Assembly (NCBI GenBank): GCA_016785225.1
Contig: JAFBJZ010000449.1
Coordinates: forward strand, 992,001 to 1,056,000
Direction of reading: 5' to 3'
Source: Psettodes erumei
Taxonomy: Eukaryota; Chordata; Actinopteri; Pleuronectiformes; Psettodidae
Length of the DNA stretch: 64,000 nucleotides
The notes beneath the pieces are model-generated. The model had not been told where the DNA came from and searched no databases. It saw only the letters and a program-made list of their open reading frames with translations. The first letter of the stretch is position 1, and every line of letters starts with the position of its first letter. This document shows positions 36,001 through 44,282 of this stretch, one piece after another. The position numbers were made by a program, and so were the translations under genes.

Positions 36001-39000
36001 CCGTCAGTGACATTGTGTCGAGTGGCCTGAAAGGAAAAAAAAAAAAAAAGAAACGTGTCGGCATGGATCCCTGTTCTGCACCACATCCACGCATCTCATT
36101 CATACTCTGATCACACTGCCCGATCAGCTGTTTGAGAGCGAAATGTTGAACTGTCAAACATTAAAAACATGCACTTCCTAATGAATTACATGTAAAATAT
36201 GTCATAAGAAAGGGTTTTTAAAACATTTTTTAAACTGATATGCAACTATATTCATGTAATTAACTTTTTAAACTTAATCCAGATTTATTAGATTATTAGA
36301 ATAGTTCATTTAGTAGACTAACAACCTCACTAGGGTCTATGTGCCTCTTGTTTGGTCTGCATAAACATACTTGTGTGATATTTTTCTGGATTTATTTGTC
36401 TGTTTCATGTTAAAGCTTTACATGTGGGTTATTACTGTCCAGTCTTTGTCTGAGAGAAAGATACTGTTTGTCCATATGCTTATTGCTGGTCCTCAGTGTT
36501 TGTGTCTGCTCTTCATTACAATTCAGTCTCGTCTGCTTTATATAAGCCTCCCCCTTGACTGTGACATAAACTATTTTAAGTATCGAGGGTGATGGTGATG
36601 GATTTTATTTGCTGCAGATATTAACTAATGCTTCTTGGCCCTAGTTTTTACATTCCTGGACCTGGCAGAGGCTGCAATGTTTTTCCCCTCCCTGTCCCTT
36701 GTCCTTGTCTTGTCGTGATGGATGTGGTCGTATCTCTGCGCAGCTCGCTCGAGCTACAGGTCCGGCGACGCCCCGGTCACGGCGGCCTCATTGGACAGCG
36801 GCCTGAGCGGCAGCGCCTACAGCCTGTTGGATGAAGAAGCGGAGACGAACGAGGTGGACAGTGCCATCTTCCAGGTGCCCCGATTGTGAGTCAGCTACTT
36901 TCATCTTGACACGGCTGCCGGCGTCACCTAACGGTTTACAAATCTTTATCTGGAGCTTAACCCTCACCGCTCCCACAAGGACCTGCGTCATTCAAAGAAA
37001 CAGATACACATCAAATACCTGCTTGATAATTTAATAATTTGTTTCCTCTCTCCTCAGTGGAAAGATCCCGAACGGCACAGACGTGATGAAATCATCGATG
37101 GGGCACAGCGACAGTGAAGGTGCGTGTGTGCGTAACACGTTACCGATCAATCGTCACTGTTGATTATTGGTTTGTTAATGTCTGTGCATTTAAAAGTTTT
37201 CATAGAAAGCACAGTATGAAAAGTTTTAATAATCATTGACATTGTACCATATCTATAGCGTAATCCTGCATGTAGACCCATTTGCGGGTTATTTTCATCG
37301 TTCCGTCTTCGCTCATCTCCCTCACTCCTCCTTCCTGCCTGTGGTGTCGTGAGTCATGCAATCACGACTGACGCAAAGGTGGAGAGACGACCTCAAAAAA
37401 GCGTGACAAGACCTGAGGTCGTTCTTTTACCTTTACAGAGAAGACTGAAGCTCAGCGGACAAATGGATTCACCCATTTACACTTATCTGCTCTCTTTCTT
37501 TGCCTCTTTTTAATGATCTCTCATGCATTTTGCGTCTGTCTGTAATATACACACACACACAACACTCACAGATACTGAGGCTACACTTGCAGTTTACCAA
37601 GGTCTTGTTGACCCAGCTTTCAGTAAGTGTCATTTCCATTCGGTTGCCAAGGCAACCACGAGGCAGACAGAGCTGCTCATAACTTCTCCTCAGCCCTTGT
37701 TAAACAAATAAATGTGATTGCTCGCAGGCCATGTTTGATATTACTCATCACATGAGTGCACTCAGTGTCCAGCAGAGGGCAGTCTTAGAAAACAGATGCC
37801 TCATTTGGAAGAAGAGGGACACTGGGAGCAGATTGATAGCATGGGCTTTACATTTTTGTAGCTGTGAAACAATCTTCAAATCCATCCATCCATTAGCTAC
37901 AGCCTGTTTAGAGTCGAGGGGGATTAAAAACACATGTGGTGTGTATTTGACTTCATCTGGATTACTTAATTGTGTGTGTGCGTACGTCTAGGTAAAACCC
38001 AGGTAATGGGGGAGATAAAGATCGCCCTGAAGAAGGAGATGAAGACGGAGGGCGAGCACCTGGTTCTTGAAATTCTTCAGTGTCGCAACATCACCTACAA
38101 GTTCAAGACTCCAGACCACCTGCCGGGTAATGGACCGTAACACCCAAACTACGCACATCTGCACGTGCACCTTTCCATTTATGTTTTTGTAACACGCACA
38201 CGTCTTTGATAAAGCCTCGGCACACAGAACCTTAAGTTCTGCTCCTGAAAGATTTTTCAAGAATGATTAGATTCTCGACTTTCTAAACCACCGGCTGACT
38301 GATCACAAACTGAAGTCTGTGGAGTCTCAGCTCTTTTGCTGTCCTGTAGTTGCAGGCCGCAAAATAAAACTCCCCCCATGTCTTCTGCTGTATGAAAAAA
38401 AGAACATGGTGCTCCTTTTTTAAATTGCATATCTGTTTCCCTCCATGGTGTGAGTTGTTTCATAATGATTTTTTACATATGTGCCTGCACACAGTACAGG
38501 ATGCATGTTTGCACAATTATGTATGCAGGCCTTTGTGTTTTATGTTATTTAATGGACATATAAGGAGCATCTGGTTTGGGTTTCTGTGGTTTTTCTTCTG
38601 TCATTAACACACACACACAGAGACAACACAGCACAGCAAGGGGCTTTGGCTCATGGTGTCAACTTTACAATAATGTGTGTGTGTTCGTCCACAGATCTTT
38701 ATGTGAAGCTCTACGTGGTGAACATTGCCACCCAGAAAAGGATCATCAAAAAGAAGACCAGAGTGTGTCGTCATGACCGTGAGCCGTCTTTCAACGAAAC
38801 CTTTCGCTTCTGTATGAACCCCACTGGACACTCGCTGCAGGTAACACAAACACACACAAACACACACATACAATCTGTAGATGATCTGTATGGTAAGTCA
38901 GAACCGAAAGTCAGAAGATAGATAATTCAATTTAGCATAAAGACAGGAAATGGGGGGAATAGCTGGCCTGGCTCTCTACAAAGGCAAAAACACAAATCTG

Positions 39001-39222
39001 CACATTATGTTAAATGCCAAAATAAGATAAAGCAAAGATGTCATAAAACATGTTATTTTCTGGGGACGGGGTTTCCAGCTGTTTCTGGTGTCCAATGGAG
39101 GCAAGTTTGTGAAGAAGACCCTGATCGGGGAGGCCTATGTTTGGCTGGACAAGGTCGACCTTCGCAAGCGAGTGGTGAGCTGGCACAAGCTGCTCGCCAG
39201 CACCGCCCAGATCCACTCGTAG
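9305..39222 (+). CDS. pclo: Piccolo, presynaptic active-zone scaffold protein (5' part outside window)
   Basis: Spliced gene, with exons listed one by one below. Piccolo is a giant scaffold of the presynaptic cytomatrix that, with bassoon, organises synaptic vesicles, actin regulators and calcium channels. Visible in order: the last CxxC pair of a zinc finger, Glu- and Ser-rich regions, a Pro-rich SH3-ligand region, two coiled-coil regions, a PDZ domain with a GLGI loop, a C2A domain with all Ca-binding Asp residues, a Ser-rich linker and a C2B domain lacking the second Asp cluster. PDZ plus two C2 domains separates piccolo from bassoon, which has neither. All junction phases agree across the chain. 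One single-base frameshift lies in exon 12363-16466. Whether this is the a or b teleost copy cannot be told. Confidence 0.95.
12059..12362 (+). other. pclo: pclo intron, 304 bases
   Basis: A short AT-rich intron running from GTGACC to CAATCCAACAG. The reading frame meets a stop at 12119-12121, which supports an intron rather than read-through. Confidence 0.8.
12363..16466 (+). CDS. pclo: pclo large exon: acidic, Pro-rich and DLS-motif regions; contains a one-base frameshift
   Basis: Starts in phase 0 after CAATCCAACAG with VKPVETLQG. The first frame carries acidic Ser-rich sequence through [17 protein letters not shown] and DDRSRGEG. Conserved sequence then resumes in another frame from 13154 ([16 protein letters not shown], then DEDSDSS and [12 protein letters not shown]), so one base is missing in the G run at 13151-13153. 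After this come [25 protein letters not shown] and repeated PPKP motifs (14540-14900), then a Gln-Pro tract and a long Ser/Thr-rich part with many VDLS/VDLT-type motifs, including PVDLT at 16154-16168. The exon ends GATGCAG|GTCAGT in phase 1. An intron cannot explain the shift, because no sequence between the two frames is spare. Confidence 0.9.
16467..16796 (+). other. pclo: pclo intron, 330 bases
   Basis: T-rich intron with good GT (GTCAGT) and AG (TTTTGACAG) ends. No other feature seen. Confidence 0.85.
16797..18340 (+). CDS. pclo: pclo exon: coiled-coil region
   Basis: Begins in phase 1 to give [12 protein letters not shown] across the junction. A Ser/Thr-rich part leads to a strongly predicted coiled coil of about 90 residues (17315-17610), Glu/Gln/Leu-rich with heptad spacing ([20 protein letters not shown] onward). 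After it come two acidic SGCQTDEED and SCVQTDDED motifs that resemble each other, and a Ser-Pro-rich tail with repeated SP sites. The donor is ATACA|GTGAGT, leaving phase 0. The coiled coil corresponds to the piccolo region that meets other active-zone proteins. Assignment to a particular partner is inference. Confidence 0.92.
18341..19435 (+). other. pclo: pclo intron, about 1.1 kb
   Basis: AT-rich intron between phase-0 exons, starting GTGAGT and ending TTTTCCCCGCAG. It contains a short TAA/ATA run near 19264-19278. No exon or other feature is evident. Confidence 0.85.
19436..21506 (+). CDS. pclo: pclo exon: second coiled coil and Tyr/Ser-rich region
   Basis: Starts in phase 0 with [22 protein letters not shown] basic-acidic coiled coil follows at 19590-19800 ([16 protein letters not shown] onward), the conserved segment that in mammalian piccolo and bassoon overlaps the CAST/ELKS-binding region. 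Next is a Tyr/Gln/Ser-rich low-complexity stretch (about 19960-20075), then a long Ser/Tyr/Leu-rich part with three YLGST motifs. The donor GTGAAG|GTAAAA leaves phase 1 after MSDSE. The frame stays open to 21685, but the next conserved residues (AYHL) are found at 23820, so the donor is well placed. Confidence 0.93.
21507..23819 (+). other. pclo: pclo intron, about 2.3 kb
   Basis: AT-rich intron. A candidate 48-base cassette exon at 23160-23207 is listed separately. Nothing else coding is evident. Confidence 0.8.
23160..23207 (+). CDS. pclo: Candidate 48-base cassette exon of pclo
   Basis: Flanked by TTGATTCCAG and GTAGAG. Joined in phase 1 it is open and reads [16 protein letters not shown], then returns to phase 1, so it can be included or skipped without changing the frame. 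It lies between MSDSE and AYHL, where I recall no such insert in mammalian piccolo. The polypyrimidine tract is short, and a 48-base open, symmetric interval can occur by chance. Confidence 0.3.
23820..23902 (+). CDS. pclo: pclo exon
   Basis: Starts in phase 1 after CCCCCGAAG and reads [17 protein letters not shown], matching the remembered mammalian segment [17 protein letters not shown]. It ends at GAGACAG|GTGAAA in phase 0. In mammals the following His/Gln-rich part before the PDZ domain is much longer. Here it is almost absent. Confidence 0.88.
24062..24137 (+). CDS. pclo: pclo exon before the PDZ domain
   Basis: Between GACCGCAG and TCTCAG|GTAAAG. It reads [20 protein letters not shown] then DRSVS, from phase 0 to phase 1, and joins the PDZ exon to give SVSGNGLGIR. 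The preceding intron is only 159 bases. Confidence 0.87.
24138..25100 (+). other. pclo: pclo intron, about 1.0 kb
   Basis: Starts GTAAAG and ends GATCACGAACAG. The block 24400-24780 has balanced composition and few simple repeats, which would suit a conserved noncoding element, but conservation cannot be judged here. No exon seen. Confidence 0.75.
25101..25226 (+). CDS. pclo: pclo exon: PDZ domain, first half
   Basis: Acceptor ATCACGAACAG; the exon enters in phase 1 and reads [20 protein letters not shown], then [19 protein letters not shown] and ILE. GLGI is the carboxylate-binding loop of the PDZ domain. Donor TTGAAG|GTATGC, phase 1. This is a near match to the mammalian piccolo PDZ domain as I recall it, which binds C-terminal peptides such as that of a cAMP-GEF. 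Confidence 0.95.
25310..25420 (+). repeat. Percomorph interspersed repeat relic (copy 2)
   Basis: Carries AAATGTGAAGCTGCAGCC, CAGCTCAGCTTAG, GGAAACGGGGAGAAACAGCT and GGCCTGGCTCTGTCCAA in order. This series is characteristic of a widespread percomorph repeat. It lies just inside the donor side of the PDZ intron. Confidence 0.7.
26514..26714 (-). other. GC-rich island with a 66-codon open frame, unrecognised
   Basis: A block of about 200 bases, much richer in CpG than the surrounding intron. On the minus strand it reads in a protein-like way (for example [19 protein letters not shown] and [14 protein letters not shown]) and ends with TGA. The first codon is TTG, not ATG, so a real protein would need an upstream exon. 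The plus strand is also open. I cannot name a family. It may be a processed-gene fragment, a regulatory CpG element or chance. Confidence 0.2.
27545..27653 (+). CDS. pclo: pclo exon: PDZ domain, second half
   Basis: Reads [20 protein letters not shown], then [17 protein letters not shown], finishing the PDZ fold. Acceptor GCGTACAG, phase 1; donor AGACT|GTGAGT, phase 2. Confidence 0.95.
28006..28070 (+). CDS. pclo: pclo exon between PDZ and C2A
   Basis: Acceptor GGTTTTTTTCAG. Reads [20 protein letters not shown] then K, closely matching the mammalian DLNMLSDSENSQHLELHE. Enters in phase 2 and leaves in phase 1 at CAAAG|GTGAGC. Confidence 0.93.
28322..28509 (+). CDS. pclo: pclo exon: Ser/Ala-rich linker before C2A
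   Basis: Acceptor CACGTCGCAG. Reads [20 protein letters not shown] then KVSQQQ, a Ser/Ala/Pro-rich run, and [16 protein letters not shown]. Phase 1 to phase 0, donor [29 protein letters not shown] is shared with mammalian piccolo. Confidence 0.94.
29096..29146 (+). CDS. pclo: pclo exon, 51 bases, before C2A
   Basis: Acceptor AATCTCTTGCAG, donor ATACAG|GTCTGT. Seventeen codons, [17 protein letters not shown], matching the mammalian KVVSHPITGEIQ. Phase 0 at both ends. Confidence 0.93.
29384..29514 (+). CDS. pclo: pclo exon: start of C2A domain
   Basis: Acceptor CTTTCTGCAG. Reads [40 protein letters not shown] and PGRG. The Asp residues of PRD and YSD form the first Ca-binding loop and are present. 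Donor GAGG|GTGAGT, phase 2. Confidence 0.96.
31435..31461 (+). CDS. pclo: pclo C2A microexon, 27 bases (9-residue splice switch)
   Basis: Acceptor CCCCCCCTCAG, donor GCCAG|GTATGT. The exon is exactly 27 bases and enters and leaves in phase 2, so inclusion adds nine residues. With inclusion the protein reads [19 protein letters not shown]; without it, [21 protein letters not shown] is identical to the mammalian sequence I recall. In mammals alternative inclusion of nine residues here is known to change the conformation and Ca affinity of the C2A domain. Confidence 0.93.
32094..32332. mobile_element. Small terminal-inverted-repeat element (hAT-like MITE, probable)
   Basis: The left end is CACTGCAAAAAA (32094-32105). 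The right end is TTTTTTGCAGCG (32321-32332), the reverse complement with one mismatch. The left interior, CATCTTAACAAGTCAT-like, is a start I recognise from common teleost elements. Length is 239 bases with no coding capacity. The flanking 8-mers match only partly, so target-site duplication is not proven. It sits 221 bases upstream of a C2A exon. Confidence 0.55.
32554..32647 (+). CDS. pclo: pclo exon: C2A domain
   Basis: Acceptor TCCCCCCAG. Reads [20 protein letters not shown], then [21 protein letters not shown] is the conserved C2 strand. Phase 2 to phase 0, donor GAGCAG|GTACTG. Confidence 0.96.
33090..33161 (+). CDS. pclo: pclo exon: C2A domain, third loop
   Basis: Acceptor GTGTTCCAG. 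Reads [20 protein letters not shown], then FLGE, in phase 0. The Asp residues of VWDYD and SND complete the Ca-binding site, so C2A is expected to bind calcium. The following intron is only 70 bases. Confidence 0.96.
33232..33478 (+). CDS. pclo: pclo exon: end of C2A and Ser-rich linker
   Basis: Acceptor TTGTTCTCAG. Reads [20 protein letters not shown] then KEQ, closing C2A, followed by a His/Ser-rich linker ending [17 protein letters not shown], which is shared with mammals. Leaves in phase 1 at CCAAGG|GTAGGA. Confidence 0.93.
34067..34327 (+). CDS. pclo: pclo exon: linker between C2A and C2B
   Basis: Acceptor GGTTGTTTTAG. Enters in phase 1 and reads [20 protein letters not shown], then a Ser/His/Gln-rich stretch and [27 protein letters not shown] matches mammals. 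I end it at CAACCAA|GTAAAC (phase 1), because the frame otherwise stops at 34345-34347. If this donor were not used, a short protein ending SKPRRK and lacking C2B would result. Confidence 0.8.
34328..36743 (+). other. pclo: pclo intron(s) before the C2B linker exon
   Basis: About 2.4 kb, with a C-rich CCCCAC tract at 34985-35010 and a candidate exon at 35437-35625. The rest is AT-rich, with a poly-A run near 36032-36048. Confidence 0.75.
35437..35625 (+). CDS. pclo: Candidate 189-base cassette exon in the pclo C2A-C2B linker
   Basis: Flanked by CACCTCCAG and a perfect donor, CCGGAG|GTGAGA. Entering in phase 1 it is open for 63 codons ([19 protein letters not shown], then [17 protein letters not shown] and a basic tail ending EERPQSTG), and it leaves in phase 1, so it is frame-neutral. 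A second frame of the same interval is also open, which weakens the coding argument. I recall no equivalent in mammalian piccolo. The sequence is Arg/Leu-rich, unlike the Ser-rich linker around it. Confidence 0.4.
36744..36885 (+). CDS. pclo: pclo exon: acidic/Ser-rich linker before C2B
   Basis: Acceptor TCTGCGCAG. Enters in phase 1 and reads [20 protein letters not shown], then [18 protein letters not shown]. The pattern of Ser/Gly then acidic residues and a final VPRF aligns with mammalian SSFGSGYSVDSEG and IPRIGK. Leaves in phase 2 at CGATT|GTGAGT. Confidence 0.85.
37058..37119 (+). CDS. pclo: pclo exon, linker before C2B
   Basis: Acceptor CTCTCCTCAG. Reads [20 protein letters not shown] then E across the junction. 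Phase 2 to phase 1, donor GTGAAG|GTGCGT. Confidence 0.88.
37572..37622 (+). CDS. pclo: Probable 51-base cassette exon before C2B
   Basis: Acceptor AACACTCACAG and consensus donor TTTCA|GTAAGT. Entered in phase 1 it reads [17 protein letters not shown], and it leaves in phase 1. DTEA echoes the mammalian DTEAKTQVMGE, where KTQVMGE is the next exon. Skipping gives [13 protein letters not shown], also in frame, so both forms are possible. Confidence 0.6.
37992..38126 (+). CDS. pclo: pclo exon: start of C2B domain
   Basis: Acceptor CGTACGTCTAG. Reads [40 protein letters not shown] and DHLP. Nearly identical to the mammalian C2B start. Donor TGCCGG|GTAATG, phase 1. Confidence 0.96.
38695..38840 (+). 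CDS. pclo: pclo exon: C2B domain
   Basis: Acceptor CGTCCACAG. Reads [40 protein letters not shown] and MNPTGHSLQ. The region [21 protein letters not shown] is highly conserved. Phase 1 to phase 0, donor CTGCAG|GTAACA. Confidence 0.97.
38930..39005 (+). repeat. Percomorph interspersed repeat relic (copy 3)
   Basis: Carries TTTAGCATAAAGACAGGAAA and ATAGCTGGCCTGGCTCT in order, as in the copy at 25310. It lies in the last pclo intron, 74 bases from the final exon. Confidence 0.65.
39079..39222 (+). CDS. pclo: pclo last coding exon: end of C2B, stop codon
   Basis: Acceptor GGGGTTTCCAG. Reads [40 protein letters not shown] and STAQIHS, then TAG at 39220-39222. The third-loop Asp pair seen in C2A is replaced here by SNGGKF, so C2B should not bind calcium in the usual way. 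The end resembles the mammalian WHKLL..PTQTH. Confidence 0.97.
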   Translation: MFLVSNGGKFVKKTLIGEAYVWLDKVDLRKRVVSWHKLLASTAQIHS

Positions 39223-41750
39223 AAGAAGACTGAATCAAAGAGGAGGTTCCTGACACCCAGGGACACTGATCCACTCTTTTTGGGTGGGTAGGTGGGTGGG
39301 TGAGTGGGTGTGGGGGACAAGGGTGATTTGGACATGAGACATGGCAAAAATATCTCAATCTTTGTTTCAGGGCTCGGATAGAGTGGGTTTTGGAGGGTGA
39401 AAAAAAGGAGAAAGAGCTCTGGTGATTTATTTCTGAGCCCGTGTTCGGGAGAAAGAATTTATGTGTTTACAGGAAATGAACACATGTTTACAGGACATAC
39501 AGCGTACAGTAGTAGTGTGGCCAGGGCTGAGGAGAAACACAAAGTGCTGAGTTCAGCGGTCAAGTGCGGAATCAACCAGGTATTACACACATTAATTCAC
39601 ACGCACACACACACACACAATAATTTACTATTTTGCACACAGTCATTCACACAGAAGAGAAATTTAAATTCTACCAGATACAGGGAACGGACACACTTGT
39701 AGATTCTGACTTTATTTATTTAGATGTTTAATCCATGAAAGGTTTTTGCCGCATTGCTTTATTATGACCCGCAGAGTTTTATTGATTTACAAAGAATTTT
39801 GAAAATGGAATATTGAAGACCTTAAGGAGACCTCTTATTTATTTTTGTATTATGATATTAGCGTAGAGTTCTATCATTTGTCTTCTCCTCAATTATTTAA
39901 GTGCTTAAAACTCTATCCTGGGAAGAGAGCGTTGTATATTTTATAACACACTACCTATCATTCCAGTACAAGGGAGTGAAACAAAAAAAAAAGCCCAGCG
40001 AGCATGTTTTGGAATTTACTAACAAAAACAACCACTTGTTTCCCATCTTGTTTCACCTTAAGTGTAAACTAAGTTCTATCAAATCCTTGTTTGATAAATG
40101 ATGAATATTAATATATATCAAATTGGACACTATATATTGTGCGCATGAGTCTATCTATTTGGTATGCAGTGCCACGTGTTCTGCACAAAAAAAAAATCAC
40201 CTCTAAGGTTCACTTTGTATATAGTGAAGTGTCATAGCTGGAAATGAATTCTAACATATATAGATAGATATATAGATTTTATCACAGACAATCGAGTCTT
40301 GAGGATTGTGACATAGAGGTTTTATTTATCCATGACGCCCCTTAGAATGTAAGACATTACCCATTTCAGTTTCAAGCTTTTCTTTGTGTTTTTTTTTTTG
40401 TTTGTTTGTTTTGTGAGACACAAGCTGTCGTATGTCAAGTCCTGCTTTTGCTCGAAAAAGGGCAGTCAAACTCAACAACGCACGCTCTTGTGGCATTTTG
40501 CACTTTTCCCGCTTAGAATGTAAGAAAAACCTGATGCCATCATCCTTCAAAAAAAAAAAAGAGATTTTTATTTATTTTCTTCAAGATGAGGAAGTAGAGA
40601 GGTAAAAGGAAAAAGGGACGGCAACATGAGGAGATATCGTAGTGAACAAATGTGCCAGAAACTGTCCATGAAAAACCCAGTTATCATAGTGAGATATGAC
40701 GTGTTGATGCTCTGTCTCTGTTTTTGTCTGTGTCGTCTTGACATCATACACTTCATGTTGTGTCTTTAGAGATTCATCATACCCATTCAGTCTTGACATA
40801 GGTCGTCCTGTGCGCTTGTAAGAGTAGGGGTGGCGGCGGTCATGAAGCAGGACAGATGGTTTGCATTCAACACTTTCAGTCAAACTTTTGAAACCCTTAC
40901 TTTCTGAGTGATCCCTATGCAACGGCTGCTGCGTAAAGGTTGGCCTCTGCGCCCTGTGGGAGAAGGAAAATGTTTGAATTGAACTTTTTTTTTGCACTGC
41001 TGTGTTGTTTTCAATGTCCTCCTCCAAATGGTTACTGCTTTAACATGATTTTCTTTTTTATTTAATGCGTCATTTTGTATTGCAATACAAATCTTTATTT
41101 ATTGCCTGTGAGACTATTTCATATGTTGTATTATATTTGTTTACAGTACATATCAGGTGTACATACAAACAAAAAAAAGTTTTGTTTTTATACACGATGT
41201 AGTGCTTGTTTACAATGTCTAGAGGGCCTGAAACTCAGAGAAACCAACTTTTTTGCCCTTGTACACGGACACACACTTCACATGCGGAAACGACCACACA
41301 GAGATCCTGACGTTCACCTAGTTATCAATCAAGATGAATCACATTCCTACGGCACTCCCCGTTTGAGTAGCCTCATTTTCCAGTATGTGTATGAGAAATG
41401 ACCAAAAAAAAAAGAACACTGTAATCAGTGGACATTATACCTGAAACAATAGTAGTTTTGAGGTCAACGCGTGTTGTTTTGTTCTCATAATTTCAATACC
41501 CTTGTGCTTATGTGTGTAGCATCTTCATACCAAGTCCATGCATGTCACTGGCTCCGGTGCATATCCCTTCTTTTTCAAGTGTCGTCTGTCTAAAAATATT
41601 GACTTTAAAATCTCTCGTGACACACAAAGAATCACACACGCTCACACACAAACAGATGCCATCTCTCTATTTCCAACCTTGTAAATACATAGCTTTTTTT
41701 ATACCGGGGTTTGGGGAACAATAGGTCTTTTAGCAGACAAAAAAAATTTA

Positions 41751-41756
41751 ATTAAA
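41751..41756 (+). terminator. pclo: Candidate poly(A) signal ATTAAA
   Basis: ATTAAA followed at once by GGTGTGTGATC and, about 30 bases later, by a T-rich run, the usual downstream element. Confidence 0.45.
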
Positions 41757-42318
41757 GGTGTGTGATCATAGAAGTAACAGGAAGTTGTTTTTTTCCTCTT
41801 GACTGTACACTGTACAGTGGATAGACTGAGAAACGACCTTATGTCTGTCTAGAGGGGACCCAGAAGAACCCGACCCTTTACACCAAACACTCTAAAGGTT
41901 TACCAGAGTCTAACCACACAGAAGTCTATCTTAACAACTCAAGTAGTTGCAGGAGAATTTAAATGTGCTCACACTGGATGTTGCATGTTTTTGTTGGTGG
42001 TTCATACTATTTTTGTGTCCAGATATAATTTTAAAAAAATATGAAGAAGAATGAGGTAGAGAAAGATATAGAACAAAATGTTATAGGGGGGGGGGGCTTA
42101 TGAAGAAAACTTCAGAAATTAAACTTGAAGAAAATCAGAAATTATCGATGATGTATGCTGACTGTACAAAGATTCTGCCTGTAAAACCTGTCTGGTTTTT
42201 CACTTGTAAGTAAACAGGAAAAAAAAATCTACTGTCATGGTTTTGTGATTGTATACAGGAGGTATTGATAAATTATGCAAATTGTGCTGTAAAAATGGCT
42301 GTTGCCCCATGTCTAAAT

Positions 42319-42324
42319 ATTAAA
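42319..42324 (+). terminator. pclo: Candidate distal poly(A) signal ATTAAA
   Basis: ATTAAA with a GT-rich element 17-34 bases downstream, at 42341-42358. It would end the longest pclo transcript. Confidence 0.5.
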
Positions 42325-44256
42325 TATCAGTACAAATCAAGTGTAGTTGTTGTGTATTGCCATATAAATTGACTGCATACTGTGTGATCTTTGACATGTT
42401 TGGGTCATGTTTACTTTTAATGCCCTCCCCAGGATGCGGTTGAAGTGATGCCAGTGACATGAAGTACCAGAACCTAAAACAAGATGGTGCCATGTCCCAA
42501 CAGCTCCGCAGTGACATCCTTCTGACACGACTGATGCTGCATGAAGCTCCCGCCCCCTTAAACCTCCGCCTTGATTTATCGTTAATTTCCTCTTTCAGTT
42601 AACTAACAACGTACTTGTTCTTGTCTTATGATATTAGTGACACAATTTGCCGGTACAAATCAATGATGGCCTCTTTGTTGCTTTTTGTTAAGTCATAACA
42701 AAGAGGAGTACACATTCACTTCCGTATGTGATGCTTTTGAGCGTCCTCATAAATCTGAGATAGCAGGGACATTTCAAAGGCACTCGAGAGGGCCATGCAT
42801 TAGTGAAAACATTAAGTTAAATACAGCATATACAGTTTGTCACACTCATATATTCACAAAAATAATACCTTGCTTGCCACCTATCTTGGATTACAACCAA
42901 GGCTCATTTCCAAGATGAAGTTGTTTATAGAATTCATTCTTAAACAGATGCTAGGATAGGATCCACTTATTTGAAATAGTTATATTTTGTGTAAAATACA
43001 ATTTGACTGTGGATTACAAGAGGAGTTCTTATCTTGGTCACCAGTGATGGTTTTGTTGCCAGCTCTAACCAAAGGGAAAAAGTCTGAGACAATACAAGTT
43101 CACAGACAGGAAGAGGCGAGCCGAACCGTCTCCTCCCCGCATCTTAGAGGTCAGCACATGTTTTGAGAACCGGGATAGAGCAAGCTTTGAAGGACAAACA
43201 AAGATGCTGCAGAGCGCCGGCTGGGCTGTGTGTTCAGAGATCCTCTCCAATCCATCAAGCCATGGTGGGTTTACCATTTACAGATGTGTCAAGCACTGAA
43301 GACTTGTACAAAGTGCCTGTAGCCAGGGTGCACTGATGAAAGACAAGATGAAATACAGTGATGCAGATGAAAAGAAATTAATTGTCACTTTGCATTACAG
43401 CCTGTGGCTCTAACGACTTGACATGTGTTGTTTATTTCCTGAGTTAGCCATGTGTTGAAATGAAGTGTTTCTGGATCGTTTTTTCCTGCTCTTTGACTGT
43501 TAAAAAAATGTTAGCAACAACGCTGTTTATTAGCTTTGCACACAGGAAAAACATTTGGTTTGCGCTGACAGCATGTGTTTATTTTTCTGTGCTGCATCAC
43601 ACATCTTCCTGTCATCCATTTATTATTTTTATTTTTGTTTTCTTGCAACATCATGGCATACATATTGTGTAATTAATGGGAGCTTTGATCCAGGATAATA
43701 ATAACATAATTATTCATTTTAGTTTAATGTTCTTGTGTTTGTAACTGATTTCCAATTTCAATCAATCAGTTTGCCCACTCTATGCTAATTCCCTGTGTTA
43801 CTCAACACAAACAATACTTGTATTTGAAATGTCCACACATCATATATTTTAAACCATCAATACTAATATCCTGCATTGGCCTAACTTCAAAATATTAAGG
43901 CTTTTGAACAAATCCTTTTCAGATACAAATACAATTTGTCGAATTCTACATACATAGAGTGTGTACACAAACCTTTTTTTAATTTTTAAGGACACATGAA
44001 CTCATTAAACACACATTGTCATCAAATGCAGGGGGTATTCAATTTCAATGGCAGCATTTACATAGTCATACCTGCAGGGGGAGTGAAGAACCCATTTTCT
44101 AGTTATCCAACACCCTCTCGCTCTCTTCACTGTGGATTCCTTTTGGACCTTTGACCTGTTTGTCTAGTCCCTTTCTTTCAAATACATATTGTAAGAGTTA
44201 ACAAGGATACAGACACAAATGCACTCAACACTTGAATGCTTTTTCATTTTTTGGCT

Positions 44257-44282
44257 TGTGTGTGTGTGTGTGTGTGTGTGTG
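44257..44282. repeat. TG microsatellite
   Basis: About 13 TG units, just upstream of an acceptor-like TTTACAG. Confidence 0.95.

Larger units (their letters stand above)
39223..42345 (+). other. pclo: pclo 3' untranslated region (probable extent)
   Basis: About 3.1 kb of AT-rich sequence after the stop codon, with no splice structure or coding frame of note. Two candidate poly(A) signals lie at 41751 and 42319, the latter followed by a GT-rich element (GTGTAGTTGTTGTGT). A CA run lies at 39604-39619 and a G run near 42086-42096. The true end needs transcript data. Confidence 0.55.

Noticed and set aside
43460..43680. Hydrophobic short frame (70 codons)
   Set aside because: AT-rich chance frame with Phe/Ile codons, no signal of coding constraint.
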